Source: Amphiura filiformis
Lineage: Eukaryota; Echinodermata; Ophiuroidea; Amphilepidida; Amphiuridae
Direction: 5' to 3'
Length of the DNA stretch: 64,000 bases
Assembly: GCF_039555335.1 (NCBI RefSeq)
Contig: NW_027305501.1
Span: 558,001 to 622,000 of the forward strand
Shown here: one piece after another, positions 11,419 to 21,779 of the stretch
Layout of the letters: every line of letters starts with the position of its first letter
Position numbering within the stretch: position 1 is the first letter of the stretch
The notes under the pieces: generated by a model
The model's input: the letters and a program-made list of their open reading frames with translations, nothing else
Told to the model about the DNA's origin: nothing
The model's database searches: none
Position numbers and translations under genes: made by a program

Positions 11419-12407
11419 ATTTACGTTATAATTAGAGTTAAAATTAGGGTCAGAGTTATGTTCATTGGCGGCACTACGGGGGGGATACTTATCTTGACTC
11501 CCAAATAAATAAATCCATGACCCCTTCCTTCCGAAGAAAATTACAGCCCCCTAAGTTCCCTACGTGCAAACATTATCAAATAACATCATCGGCAGCTACC
11601 CAGTTCTGACCTTAATGCCAGTAAGAATCACATTTCGTCATAAATATGGCCAATTGCCACGCCCATTTAGCACGGAAATAATGAAATATAACTTTTTAAA
11701 TCAGCTATATCTAGCTTTTCAGTCATTTTTTTTTTTCCGTAATGGAAATTCCAAATAAAGAGTTTATGTTTCGGGTCAAATTATTTTGCCCTTTGCAATC
11801 AATGCCACTATTTTGCAAAACTAATTTTCCTTGTAACCTGTCATTTTCGCCTATACTTTTGCGTGTGGAATTTGTGCACATCCGGGTACCTTACATCGTT
11901 GATCACGGTATGACGACTTGTAGATGTCACGTGCGCATTTATAAAAGCGCATTTATATATATACCCGAAGTCCACTGGTCAACAACATACAATGGCCTGG
12001 AGTTGACCATGGGCATTTGTTTTTCATTAAGATGTCAAATCAAGGTTTCCCATAATGACTTTGTGATGTCTTTTTCTGCCTGACTTTGTCATCTTATGTG
12101 CATTTTGGTATTATGTAACTTCAGAATAACCATCCTTCGTAATTATATACAACTACAATTGAATTGAAAACTGACACCCCCTCTCCCCTGTGCAATGTTC
12201 GGAAATGCCAATGCCAGCAGTTTTCCAAAAGTGTTCCAACATTGATTGATGGGGAGAGGGGAATGGTAAATCATTGCTGTAGATGGCATTTTTGTTCAAA
12301 AACAACATACACGTCATTCCCATGCTCATTGCAAATTCTGCACGGAATTACGACAACGTGTACTAAGTGTTCCAAGTACTTTTTTCCAAGATTGTCGATG
12401 GAAATTT
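11419..12407. other. Intron; 11960-12130 is shared with 17279-17545
   Basis: Nothing recognisable up to about 11959. From 11960 the sequence (tggcctggagttgacc, caaatcaaggtttcccataatg, catcttatgtgcattt) is a diverged copy of 17279-17545, part of the 15.2-17.5 kb duplication. Open frames here match no family. Confidence 0.6.
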
Positions 12408-13530
12408 GTGCACACAGAGCACGGTCCTATTCAAACCCGATTCGACCTTTGTGGCATTAATCCCAGTTATCAAGAAATTAATCCAGTAAATCGATTCAGT
12501 AAAGCAAATAAGCTCATGCATTCGATCACTAACGGTAACCAGCTTCGATCGATCACCCCAGCTGCAGCTTGTGTAAACTCTAATTTGCATAGAGACTGTG
12601 CGTGAAATTAATGATTGGCTCCAAACAAAGGATTTGAACCGGTGTCCTTCACCGTAATCATGGCGCAGATCAGTCCACTCAATCAAATGTTGTCATCAAC
12701 CTAAACTGCTAAAATAAAGAAAGTCCGCAGTCATGTAGCCCGTCCTACACCAAAACCTGATCTTGTTATGACAATTTGATTGATACGGTCGTATGCAGAA
12801 TCTTATTAGCTCCAATTTGCCACCACAATTGCTACCAAACACTCAAAAGTGACAAAGATTGATACCAGTTTATGCAATTTGGTGCATTTTCAAAAGTTGC
12901 AAATCAAAAAGAAGCACGCGGTCGAAATTGCTTAGCGTGGCAATGTGGTCAAGCTTGCTTGCCCACGATGGCCCCTGTCCACTATCCCAAGTGCGCGCTT
13001 TATTCAATTGTTGATTTAAAACGCATGGATTACTACAGTGCTTTACTGATGAATACTAGGGCACGACGCGATCGATATGACCAAGCGGTTGTTTCGGGGT
13101 ATGTCAATGGTTGCGCTCTGCCATTAACCTCTACAGGTCCGCGTGGTCCGTTTTTAATTTGCAACTTTTGAAAATGCACCAAATTTCATAAACTGCTATC
13201 AATCTCTGTGAATTTAGAGTTTTTGGTAGCAAATTTGGTATCAAAGTGCAGCTAACAAGATTTTGCACACCACCTTTTCACTCAAACTGTCATAACAAGA
13301 TCAGGTTTTGGTGTAGGACGGGTTATGACTGCGGACTTTCTCGCAGTGCGTTGTTATGTGTGTGGGACGCACTGTCGCGGTTGATTGCAATCAAACAAAC
13401 GATGTCTTATGTATTACTTTGTTCCGTGATGAAATTCGTGATGTTTTATTTAATCACTCTCGACAAATTTATTTCTTTTGTAGGCCTATTACTTTTTTTT
13501 GGGATGAAAATCGTGATGTTTTATTTCATC
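12408..13530. repeat. Dispersed repeat, interrupted copy
   Basis: 12408-12712 and 13345-13530 match 33784-34250 contiguously (ggcattaa, ccagtaaatcgattcag, gcattcgatcactaacgg, ggtttgaaccgg type words, then cgcggttgattgcaatc). The section 12719-13341 is absent from that copy and is an inserted foldback. A GGTTCAAATCC B-box-like word on the minus strand near 12635 suggests a tRNA-derived part. Confidence 0.8.
12719..13341. mobile_element. Foldback element with ~190-bp inverted arms
   Basis: Arms 12719-12907 and 13153-13341 are inverted copies (gaaagtccgcagtcat, cctacaccaaaacctgatc, ggtgcattttcaaaagttg), with about 245 bp between them. The homologous locus at 33784-34250 lacks the element, which is empty-site evidence of insertion. 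No transposase is visible, so it is non-autonomous. The frame at 12872-13171 spans arm and spacer and is not a gene. Confidence 0.85.
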
Positions 13531-13755
13531 ACGCTCTAAAACAAACAATTTCTTATGTATTACTTTGTTTCGTGATGAAAATCGTGATGTTTTATTTCAT
13601 CATTCACGAAAAATTGATTTCTTATGTATTACTTTGTTTCGTGATGAAAACCGTGATGTTTTATTTCATCATCACTCTCTAAAACAAACGATTTCTTATG
13701 CATTATATTTGTTCTGTGATAAAAATCGTGATGTTTTTTTTTCATCACTCTAAAC
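13395..13755. repeat. 70-85 bp minisatellite, ~5 units
   Basis: Units repeat tattactttgtt, gtgatgaaaatcgtgatg, ttttatttcatcac and aaacaaacgatttctt. Each contains a small gtgatg/catcac inverted repeat. The related locus at 34128-34250 has about two units, so copy number has changed. The peptide-like repeat in all frames is a by-product. Confidence 0.85.
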
Positions 13756-13835
13756 GATAATTATAGTTGTTACATGCATTTTAAGAAACAAATCTTATTA
13801 AAACAGTATGTTGTTTAGAAAAAATGTAGAAAGTG

Positions 13836-13859
13836 ATGATGATGATGATGATGATGATG
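13836..13859. repeat. (GAT)n microsatellite
   Basis: Eight or so perfect GAT trinucleotides. Confidence 0.9.
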
Positions 13860-14169
13860 TCTCCAAAAGTTTTTTCTTGCCCTAAATCGTGCGTATCTAT
13901 TAATTACGGTCCGTCCCTAGGTGATCAAGGTGATCTAGCTGCTCTCAATCAATAATTTGTCCCGCGACGGCCTCCACTAACTAGCTACTACCTTGGGTTA
14001 TGGGCGCTGAATTTCATGTTCACTGTCACTTACTCATCAGCAAAGTGCGACATTTTGTCAATCACCTACGGTACCCAATTTCGGCATACTATAGAACAAA
14101 CGCATCATAATGATTGACAGAGAATACTGTAAATGCAGCTTGTACCGTTTTCTTGTGGCATCCTTCAGA

Positions 14170-14522
14170 AGTGAGCGGTCCGTTTACCAATATTTTCGGT
14201 CAAATCTCCATTCAATTAACACGGGAGTTGGCTAGCTATGCCTTGCCCTCACTCATATTTTTACCAAAGTGCGAATATTTCTGAACATCTAACCTAGCTG
14301 TAATTTTAGGTCATGTTAGAGAAATATATTTGCTAGAAGTTTGGAGAATACTTTAAATATTGGCCGATTATTTTTCACACAGTGACGTTAACTAGGCAAT
14401 TGCCTATACTTCTAACATACACTATTTGTAAAGGTCACACCTCAATTGTGAGAGCACTGTGTATTGTGTAATAGACAATACACAATGTGTATAGGAAAAC
14501 GGACAGTAACTGCAGTATGGAT
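14170..14522 (+). repeat. Dispersed repeat, copy 2
   Basis: It matches 34572-34900 on the same strand (cttcagaagtgagcggtc, ggagttggctagctatgcc, gaacatctaacctag, gtgacgttaactaggcaa) and 5832-6175 inverted. It probably represents one arm of the foldback transposon intact at 34572-35745. Confidence 0.75.
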
Positions 14523-15569
14523 AATGCCAATCATATATCCAAAGAAACGAAACTTTTTCCTGTTTTCCCCTCCTAAGAAAAATCATGCACATGCGGCGAA
14601 AATGCCACCCCTTATATCAAGTCCTGGGATCTTCTTTATAGAACCCATACCATTTTATATTCCTCTTATGTGTCAGCTTTATTTGTCTCAATATTTGAGT
14701 GCAAATACCACTAGATCATATCCGCTCAGGACAAGTCTTAAGCTTGTGTTTGTGTATGCGGCTGTGGGTTTTTAGCACAACAAGGTCTAATAAAGGTATA
14801 TGAAACAAATTAAATTGCCAGAAAAAATAACGGATCAAAAATTGGAAGAAAATTATAACCGTCATACTTTAACCATTGTTATTAAAACGGACCATTTTTG
14901 TACCACGAACTACGAAAGGAGAAGGGGTGAATGTTGTTACAACCGCTAGACATTTTTTTCTATAGCAAACATTATATTCTTTTATATTTGATAACAGTGT
15001 ACAGCTATGGGCTTTCACTATCTAGAGATACCAAACTAAGTACATAGGCAATAATAGGCACATATTATTGCACTCATGCATAAACACACATTTCCTGCGT
15101 TGTATGATATCCATTGAAAGATTCACGATGTGAACATTTTAACATGGACGATAATGGATTTCCTGACCCGAGATATATGTATTTCCTTGTAAAATTTTGG
15201 ACAAATGAGTTGTAAACTTGAAGAATTGACGACTTGCGAACAATGGCGGCTATTGATGCAGAAATTCATGGTTTATTTCATATTCTGAAATGCAGACCCA
15301 AAACAGCCATTTCGGCACTGTATGATTTGAAGTAAATAGCACGAGCATTTCAGGCCCCACTTAGGTATTTTACAAAATCATTCTGTGTGATTTTTTTGTT
15401 TTACGTTTATTAAAAAGAAACAAATTTCATGTTTACAAGAATATCCCACGTTTAGAGCCATGGCACATTAAAGTAGGATACACTTGCTTTTAAAAATGCT
15501 CTACTGGAAACTAGGGCTAGTAAAAACTGAAGAGCTTGCTCAAAGAAACGACAATTTGTATCGACTTAC

Positions 15570-15704
15570 CACAGGTGGGATGTATAGGATATTCATCAGT
15601 TCCATCCTGGCAGTCATTGAACCCATCACATAACCAGGAAACAGGGACACACATATCATTATTACATGTATGCAGATTTGGTGGACATGTAAAGTCAGCT
15701 GATC
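15570..15704 (-). CDS. LDL-receptor class A exon, type 'SADFTCPPN'
   Basis: This 135-bp, phase 1-1 exon encodes one LDLa module with six cysteines (TC, TC, MC, LC, DC, TC). The calcium-box segment is [13 protein letters not shown]. The acceptor is tgcag before GATCA and the donor is TGTG followed by gtaagt. Relative to the close paralogue at 3647-3781, NNNN is replaced by NNDM and CGDGSDE by CQDGTDE. About 360 bp of downstream intron is also shared, so exon and intron were copied together. It lies about 1.3 kb after the preceding LDLa exon on the minus strand. Confidence 0.88.
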
Positions 15705-16258
15705 CTGCATGTAAGAATGGAAATCACGGATAAACGGTTCACATGTATTAGGATATTTCTGGGCTAGAAAGGTACATTTCGCTGTAACGGGTCACTGGAC
15801 ATGTGTAAACATTATGCCAAAAAATCAGGTTTGAAAAAAATCAACCAATTTCATATTATAAGATTGTACATTATGGGTTTAATTCTTTAAGACTAGTTGA
15901 GCACATTCAACTGCACTCAAACCTTGGTTATTCGCATGGACGCTCGAACAGGAGCCAAGCGTTGTTAAACGGTGATGAATACACACTTTTCCTGAGCGTA
16001 TACGCGAACGCATAAACGCGCGTAAAATTCGTCATGTCTGGAACGCAATGAACGTATGCGTAAACACGAACTCTCTTATGTTGGCGGTAGCAGCTAAATA
16101 TTACCGCTTTATTGTACGGTTTTATTGCTGATATCAACAGAAATACTGCGATCTTCTTGTAAGGTTGAGTGGCAATGACAAACGGACATTCCGAGTGAAA
16201 GAATCATGTGAATTAGACATCTTTAGCTTGTTTCGTTAGTTGAAAGGATTCAATCATG

Positions 16259-16433
16259 CCACCGTTATTCATCACGATTAACAACTGCGTCCGGCGCGTC
16301 TGCGTGGTTTACTTCGCTCGGGCAGCTAAAGCTGCCCTCGTCATGTCTGGAACGCTCGGGCAGCTAAAGCTGCCCTCGCGAAGTAAACCACTCAGACGAC
16401 GCGGACGCATCGTTGTTAATCGGTAATGAACAA
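16259..16433. repeat. CpG-rich long hairpin
   Basis: The arms pair from attaacaactgcgtccg through tggtttacttcgc and gggcagctaaagctgccc to the mirrored copy ending gacgcggacgcatcg. The AGCTAAAGCT core is itself palindromic and occurs twice. It stands out from its AT-rich surroundings. Confidence 0.75.
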
Positions 16434-16979
16434 TGGTGAAACATGATTGAATCCCTAAATGTTAAAAATTGAACAAGAAGAAAGTAAAAATAAATAGGGT
16501 TAGACGTATATGACGAGAAAATTATGGTAAACCATGATACCTGTGGAGAGAAATGTATTAAAATATATCCATATCGCTCAATACATTACCACAAATGAAT
16601 AGGGAAAGATAAACAGTATATATCTGTACAATTGATCAAATTCTCATAAATTGAAATATTCATCATCAGAAAAGTTCGCATTATGTTTGTGCATAGATTA
16701 GCATAATTACATCATTCAGTGGGCTATGCCACTAAGTAAGATATTAATGTTTATAAACAAAGCTGTTTTTACACTACCAGTCCAAGACATGACATTAACC
16801 TGTACAATCTTTAAGAATTAAAATCTAATCAACTCTCATTCATGTTTTTAAATTTGTGAATGGTGTATCAACATTTTGAAAGAAAAACTAAAGTTGTCTG
16901 CAATTTCAAAAATTAGGGTTGGTGTTTATTGTTTACAGTGAAACTGTTTTCCTTAATTTATGTGTAATGCCGTGCTGAC

Positions 16980-17096
16980 CTGGGCAGTTGAACTCATCAT
17001 CTCCCTGATGACAGTCAATGATTGTGTCGCATCTATGTTCAATTGAAATACAAACGCCGTCCAGTTGACAATAGAACTCATTCACTTGGCATGGTT
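16980..17096 (-). CDS. LDL-receptor class A exon, type 'EPCQVNEFYC'
   Basis: This 117-bp exon (39 codons, phase 1-1) encodes one LDLa module with six cysteines: PC, YC, VC, RC, DC, NC. The C-terminal acidic cluster, HQGDDEFNC, is the usual Ca2+-binding part. The acceptor is ttcag before AACC and the donor is CCCAG followed by gtcagc. It is nearly identical to the exon at 8786-8902, with D to E and P to S changes, and the surrounding intron matches as well, so both descend from a segmental duplication. LDLa modules fold around calcium and bind ligands outside the cell. It is the first LDLa downstream of the SRCR exon in the minus-strand order. Confidence 0.88.
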
Positions 17097-18029
17097 CTGA
17101 ACAAACAAAAGATAAAAACAAAAACAATTCAAAACAAATATACTATTCCTGTGGATAAAACCATGAGTACAGCCGTGGCGTTCATCAAGTTTAATTTATG
17201 AGTTTATGTGAAAGTACAGGTAACAGCAAATTGTCGAGCAATGAGCAAACTAAACAAAGTTTCATGTGAATCCGCCAACAAATACAAAATGGCAGATGAC
17301 CTGGAGTTGGTCAATGACCATGGACATATGTTTTTCATGAAGATACTCGAATGATATCAAATCAAGGTTTCCCATAATGTATTTCTTACAAAAAGGCACA
17401 ATATTATTGTCGTTGCGAAGGTGCAGATTTCGCGTAATAACATAATAACATACTTAAAAAAACCCAATTTTTTGCCTGACTTAGTTTAATATCTTATGTG
17501 CATTTCGAAATTATGTAACTTAAGAATAACCAACCTTCATGACCATGATCACAACTAGATGGAAATCTGTGCTCACATAGCACGAACGCATTCTGCTGTC
17601 TGTACCATGTTAATTGTATTTGACATTAAATCTGTTTACAGCATATACAATGGCTATAGGCAATGCATGTGTGCAAGTGACATTACTGTGTTATTTAATT
17701 TGTAGCTGAAGCATCATTTTAAATAAATTTTTGTGCCATAGTGGAATTCAGTTTCAAACTGAACTAACTATTGGAATCTAATCTAGAATAAACCATTAAC
17801 GTGGTTCTTATTAATAGTAATTATTGAACTGTTTCTTCCCTCTGGGTTTCTCCAAGGGGTTACACGTTTTCGTACATGTACATGTCAAGTTTGAAAAAAC
17901 ATTTATCTTTATCCAGCAGAGAAGATAATATATTTTAATCATTTTTAATATAATTACATTGGCCCTCTAGTTTGTAGGTGACCGGGATTCCTATTGGACC
18001 CATACTAATAATCAATTTAACGCTTGGCA

Positions 18030-18260
18030 TGCTTTTCAAGAAGACCGTAAGTCCATATTTGGCATTTTGAGATATGATCGTTTAAACTTTTTTAAATAAG
18101 ATAATTTGGAAACCAAAAAAAACCATAATATTGATACTTCTTAGGTACATGGGCATAGGCAAGAAGAATCATTTTGTATATCTACCAAGTAAATATCTGT
18201 AATATTGATCGATATTGATCGATTTATCATTTTTGGACTTACGGACTTCTTGCGCTCGGA
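18030..18260. mobile_element. MITE, 'AAGAAGACCGTAAGTCC' family
   Basis: The ends caagaagaccgtaagtcc and ggacttacggacttcttg are inverted. The same ends bound 39269-39521, and a solo end (gtggacttacagtcttct) lies at 18886-18930. Confidence 0.6.
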
Positions 18261-18301
18261 TTGAAACACAAGCTTATAACTCAAAACTGAAATATTTAAC
18301 C

Positions 18302-18559
18302 ATATGTGACCCTCGGCACAACTGAGCCCGGATGTCGCCAGTGCCACTATTGAGATATGCTCCATCGAACTTAACAATAAACAATAGGAAACAAAGGATT
18401 TATTGACTGTTTTATTGATTTTTCACTACTTAAATGTCAAGTAATATAGACACGATATACATCATTTTAAAGCTAATTTCAAGCAGAATATTTTGGTTGA
18501 ATATCTCAAAAATGATGATTGGCGACTTCAGGGCTCAGTTGTGCCGAGGGGTCACATAT
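18302..18559. mobile_element. MITE with TATGTGACCC ends
   Basis: Inverted ends atgtgaccctcggcacaact and agttgtgccgaggggtcaca enclose about 258 bp with no coding capacity. The ends pair over about 30 bp. Confidence 0.75.
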
Positions 18560-19114
18560 TGCTAATCTTTGTGCAAAGACGAGCAAGTTGACACCTTGTT
18601 TGTTGAATTTGAAGGTTGTTTTAAAATTTGACCTTAGTTGACCTTTAACCGGAAGTGACCCTCTAACTCATTAACCGCGCGCAAAATGCATGATAAATTA
18701 TATATTTTCGTAATCGTTGTGATGAGACAAGTAATTTGACATGTCTCTTGACGACATTGGACAATTTATCATTTTTGACCCTCTTGACCACTCACGTGAC
18801 CCCTATGGAGAGGGGCCAAATGTAAACAAAAATTATCAAAATTTTTGTCTTCATCCAGTAACTTGTAACTTAATTTCGTAAAAAGTGGACTTACAGTCTT
18901 CTTGCGCTCAGGTCTTCATTTGTTTTTTCTTGAACTAGCCGGCTCGTGGAGGTAGTAAATTGCATACAAACAATCCGTGAAAATGAGCAATCACAGAAAA
19001 CCCAAATCATGGGTCATTTTGTGATCACCCCCAAACTAAACATGTTAGAATAATCGAATTAAAATATTATAAATTGTGGGATAGGCTATTACGACCGGTG
19101 TTCATAGCAATTAT

Positions 19115-19707
19115 TTAACGGGTTCGCCGTCGGACACGTTTAGAACTGTCAAGATTTCGTCAGGAAGAGCTTTGACTTCTTCAGGACAAAGTATCTAAGA
19201 ATGAGACATGTAGGCCGCCCCTTGCCTACTGATGGCTCTGAAAAGAGCCGTTCACTGAAGACTGTCCTATGTCAACAGAGAACAAGCAGACCTCCGCAAT
19301 GAAGTGATATACTCTCATCGTGCATCCACTCGTTGTTAATGATCACCGATCTCATAGGCAAGGAGCAGCCTATTTATTTATTTATTTAATAATCACACAA
19401 AGAGGTACGGGGCAACTTACCTTGTTGTGCATTTGCATCAGCAGATCTGCTTTTTTCTGTTAACAAGGGGCAGTCTTCAGTAAACGGTTTTTTCAAGCCA
19501 CCAAACCTTTTGCATTAGCAGATAGGTGAGGTCTGCTTGTTCTCTGTTGAAAAGGGACATTCTCCAGTGAACGGCTCTTTGCAGAGCCATCAGTAGGCAA
19601 GGGGCGGCCTACATGTCTCATTCTTAGGTACTTTGTCCTGAAGAAGACAGAGCTACTCCCGACGAAAGCTTGACAGTTCTAAAATTGTCGACGGCGAACC
19701 TGCTAAA
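19115..19707. mobile_element. Foldback element next to the SRCR exon
   Basis: The arms (about 19120-19295 and 19523-19702) are inverted copies containing gttcgccgtcg, aggacaaagta, atgagacatgtaggccgccc, cctactgatggctct and gagaacaagcagacc. The element ends about 30 bp from the SRCR splice donor, inside the intron. It is non-coding. Confidence 0.8.
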
Positions 19708-19734
19708 CTAATTGGTACAATAGTGCACTCTCAC

Positions 19735-20061
19735 CATCAATACATGTAACACCAGCGTCTTCGTGGTGTCCGCAGTCATGTATTCCCCAATCATTATGCC
19801 CACACTCATCTATGTTGTTTTCCAGTCCTGAACAAGCCACATCATCGAGCCAAATAATACCAGATCCTTGACCATAGAAAGCCTCCGATAATATTCGGGC
19901 ATTAGCGTGTGGGAGACCTAGTTGGCGACATATTACCATTGCGTCATTCGTATCCCAGAAGTCATCACACACTGTTCCCCAGATACCATTGTGATATACT
20001 TCAACTCTACCTTTCGTGGTGCTTCCACCTACAAGACGGATTTGATGTGGTTCAGGTGTAA
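19735..20061 (-). CDS. SRCR domain exon (internal, partial gene)
   Basis: This exon encodes one complete scavenger receptor cysteine-rich domain of 109 codons. It opens near IRLVGGS, continues through GRVEVYHNGIWGTVCDD and VICRQLG, and closes with HEDAGVTCID. Six cysteines are present (TVC, VIC, VAC, DEC, HDC, VTC), the group A pattern lacking the C1-C4 pair. The acceptor is ctag before TTACA and the donor is G followed by gtgaga. The length of 327 bp is divisible by three, in phase 1-1. SRCR domains are extracellular ligand-binding modules of secreted or membrane proteins, often repeated in echinoderm immune-type receptors. The ligand cannot be told here. The nearest downstream exons on the same strand are LDLa modules with the same phase, so one gene is plausible but not proven. 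A foldback element begins about 30 bp beyond the donor. No signal peptide or start lies upstream in the window. Confidence 0.88.
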
Positions 20062-20451
20062 CTAGAACAATAATTGAGATACAAACAAAATAATGATAAT
20101 AAACACTATGCTAAAATAGCAAGTTTGCATAATCCAAGATATCCGCCGGACGCCATCTGGAAAATTTAACTTTAACAATTGTCCTTGAATTGAGAAAATA
20201 ACCCCAGAAAAGGGGTCTACCCGAAAAACTCTCTTAAATAAGGTATTACACCACATTCTAGGGCAAGTGGTTCAAAATGAATTTTCAAGGAACTTGGATT
20301 TATGCAAATTGTATACCAGAGCTGAAAATTATTGTAAGACCCCATAGCATTACAAATTAAAAAAAATGACAGGAAAGAACATGAAATTTTTTAGGTTCGC
20401 CATTGAACATATAGAAACATCAATCAGACTATCAAAAGGAAACATTGTTAT
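20062..20451. other. Upstream flank of the SRCR exon, nothing recognised
   Basis: AT-rich sequence with no further domain-coding exon, no TATA-type promoter and no signal-peptide frame on the minus strand, so the SRCR exon has no visible 5' neighbour before the Penelope element. Confidence 0.5.
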
Positions 20452-21059
20452 AAAGTTTGATCGCTTACCTGGAGCGCTTTCATAGTACTAACTTCGTCTT
20501 CAGCTGGATGTTAATGGCTCTGATGATTGATGGCTTGACAACCTTGGATGACAGTTTAAAAAAACATCACTCAAACTCGATCGGTTCAAGAACCTTTTAT
20601 GGTTTAACCTGACGTGTTTTAATACTCGACACCTAAATATCTTTGATTGCCGACCCCAGAAGTAAAAGGATTTCATCCGCGAAATATCATCCAAAAAGCA
20701 CACAGATCTTTACTCAGCGAGCGGACACTGCAAACTAATTTTACTTTGGACATTTTAAAGCAAAATGAATTGGAAATCAAATTGCGCGGTTTGTTATCGG
20801 AACCTGCATAGTTGAGAGTGTCGGAGTTTATTGCCCATGCGCAGAAGCGAGAACATGGCCTGGTAAAGAATCGCCAAATTCGGAAGTTAGGACGCTTACA
20901 AACAAAGAAAGAGAACGCCAATAATTTGTGTAAAGACGGTATTACATCGTATAAGATAAGTATAAGACAAATTGGTGGTGAATTTATCATCTAGGAAGCT
21001 CACGCAGCCGGAATGTGTTAGAATGCGGTAAGTCCAGAAAGTTTGCCTGTCAATGACAT

Positions 21060-21758
21060 CCCAGCAAACACAAAACGTTTTCGACATCATTCGCAAAAGG
21101 TTATAAATGGTTAATGGTTTTCAGAAAACGTTTAAATGTCGGGTTATATAAAGGGTACATTAATGGTATAAAACGTTTTCATAACATTAAAAAACATTTG
21201 TTGGTAATTTACTGCACAGCAAACACAAATGTTTTACAGAAAAAATTTAAATGTCGGGTTATATAAAGGGTATAAAAACGTTTTAATAACATTCCAAAAA
21301 CATTTTTGAAAACTTGGTACAAAGCATTCTAAACAGAATGTTATTTTGGGGTTGAAAAATATTTTACAAAAAATGTTTGCCCAAAATATTTACAATAACG
21401 TTTTTAAAATGTTTTCACGACCTTTATATAACCCGACATTTAAATGTTATTAACACGTTTTATAAAACACATTTAAAGAACATTTTTTTGTTTTCTGGGT
21501 GCAAATATTTTAACATAATGTTATTTAAGTGTTGACAAAATATTTGGCCAAAATATTTGCAAAAATAGTTTACAATGACATTTCGAAAACAATTAAAAAA
21601 TATTGTTGTAGCGTGTTTTCATACAAAACGTTTTTAAAACGATTTCATGACCTTTATATAACCCGACATTTTAATGTTATTAAAACGTTTTTACCTGAAC
21701 CAAAACCCAAAATATAACTTATTTAAAACGTTTTAAAAACGTTTTTGTGTTTGCTGGG
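21060..21758. mobile_element. Foldback element nested in the Penelope element
   Basis: It begins cccagcaaacacaaaacg and ends cgtttttgtgtttgctggg. Inside, tcgggttatataaagg occurs more than once and its complement ccttTATATAAcccgac follows, so the element folds on itself. AT flanks both ends (possible 2-bp target duplication). Penelope coding resumes directly after it at 21770. Confidence 0.82.
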
Positions 21759-21779
21759 ATTGTAGCGGCTAAATTACGT

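Larger units (their letters stand above)
15207..17545. repeat. Large segmental duplication with two LDLa exons
   Basis: Sub-blocks align with 3277-3822 (LDLa 'SADFTC'), 8270-8400, 8430-9060 (LDLa 'EPCQVN') and 11960-12130, in the same order. In the other copy the two LDLa exons are separated by extra exons and elements. One parental block therefore contained the pair, and later insertion or exon gain split it in one copy. Confidence 0.75.

Noticed and set aside
12872..13171. 99-codon open frame
   Set aside because: It spans a foldback arm and the spacer of an inserted element absent at the empty site.
13246..13753. Open frames with repeated VMFYFI words
   Set aside because: They are the translation of the minisatellite, in all three frames.
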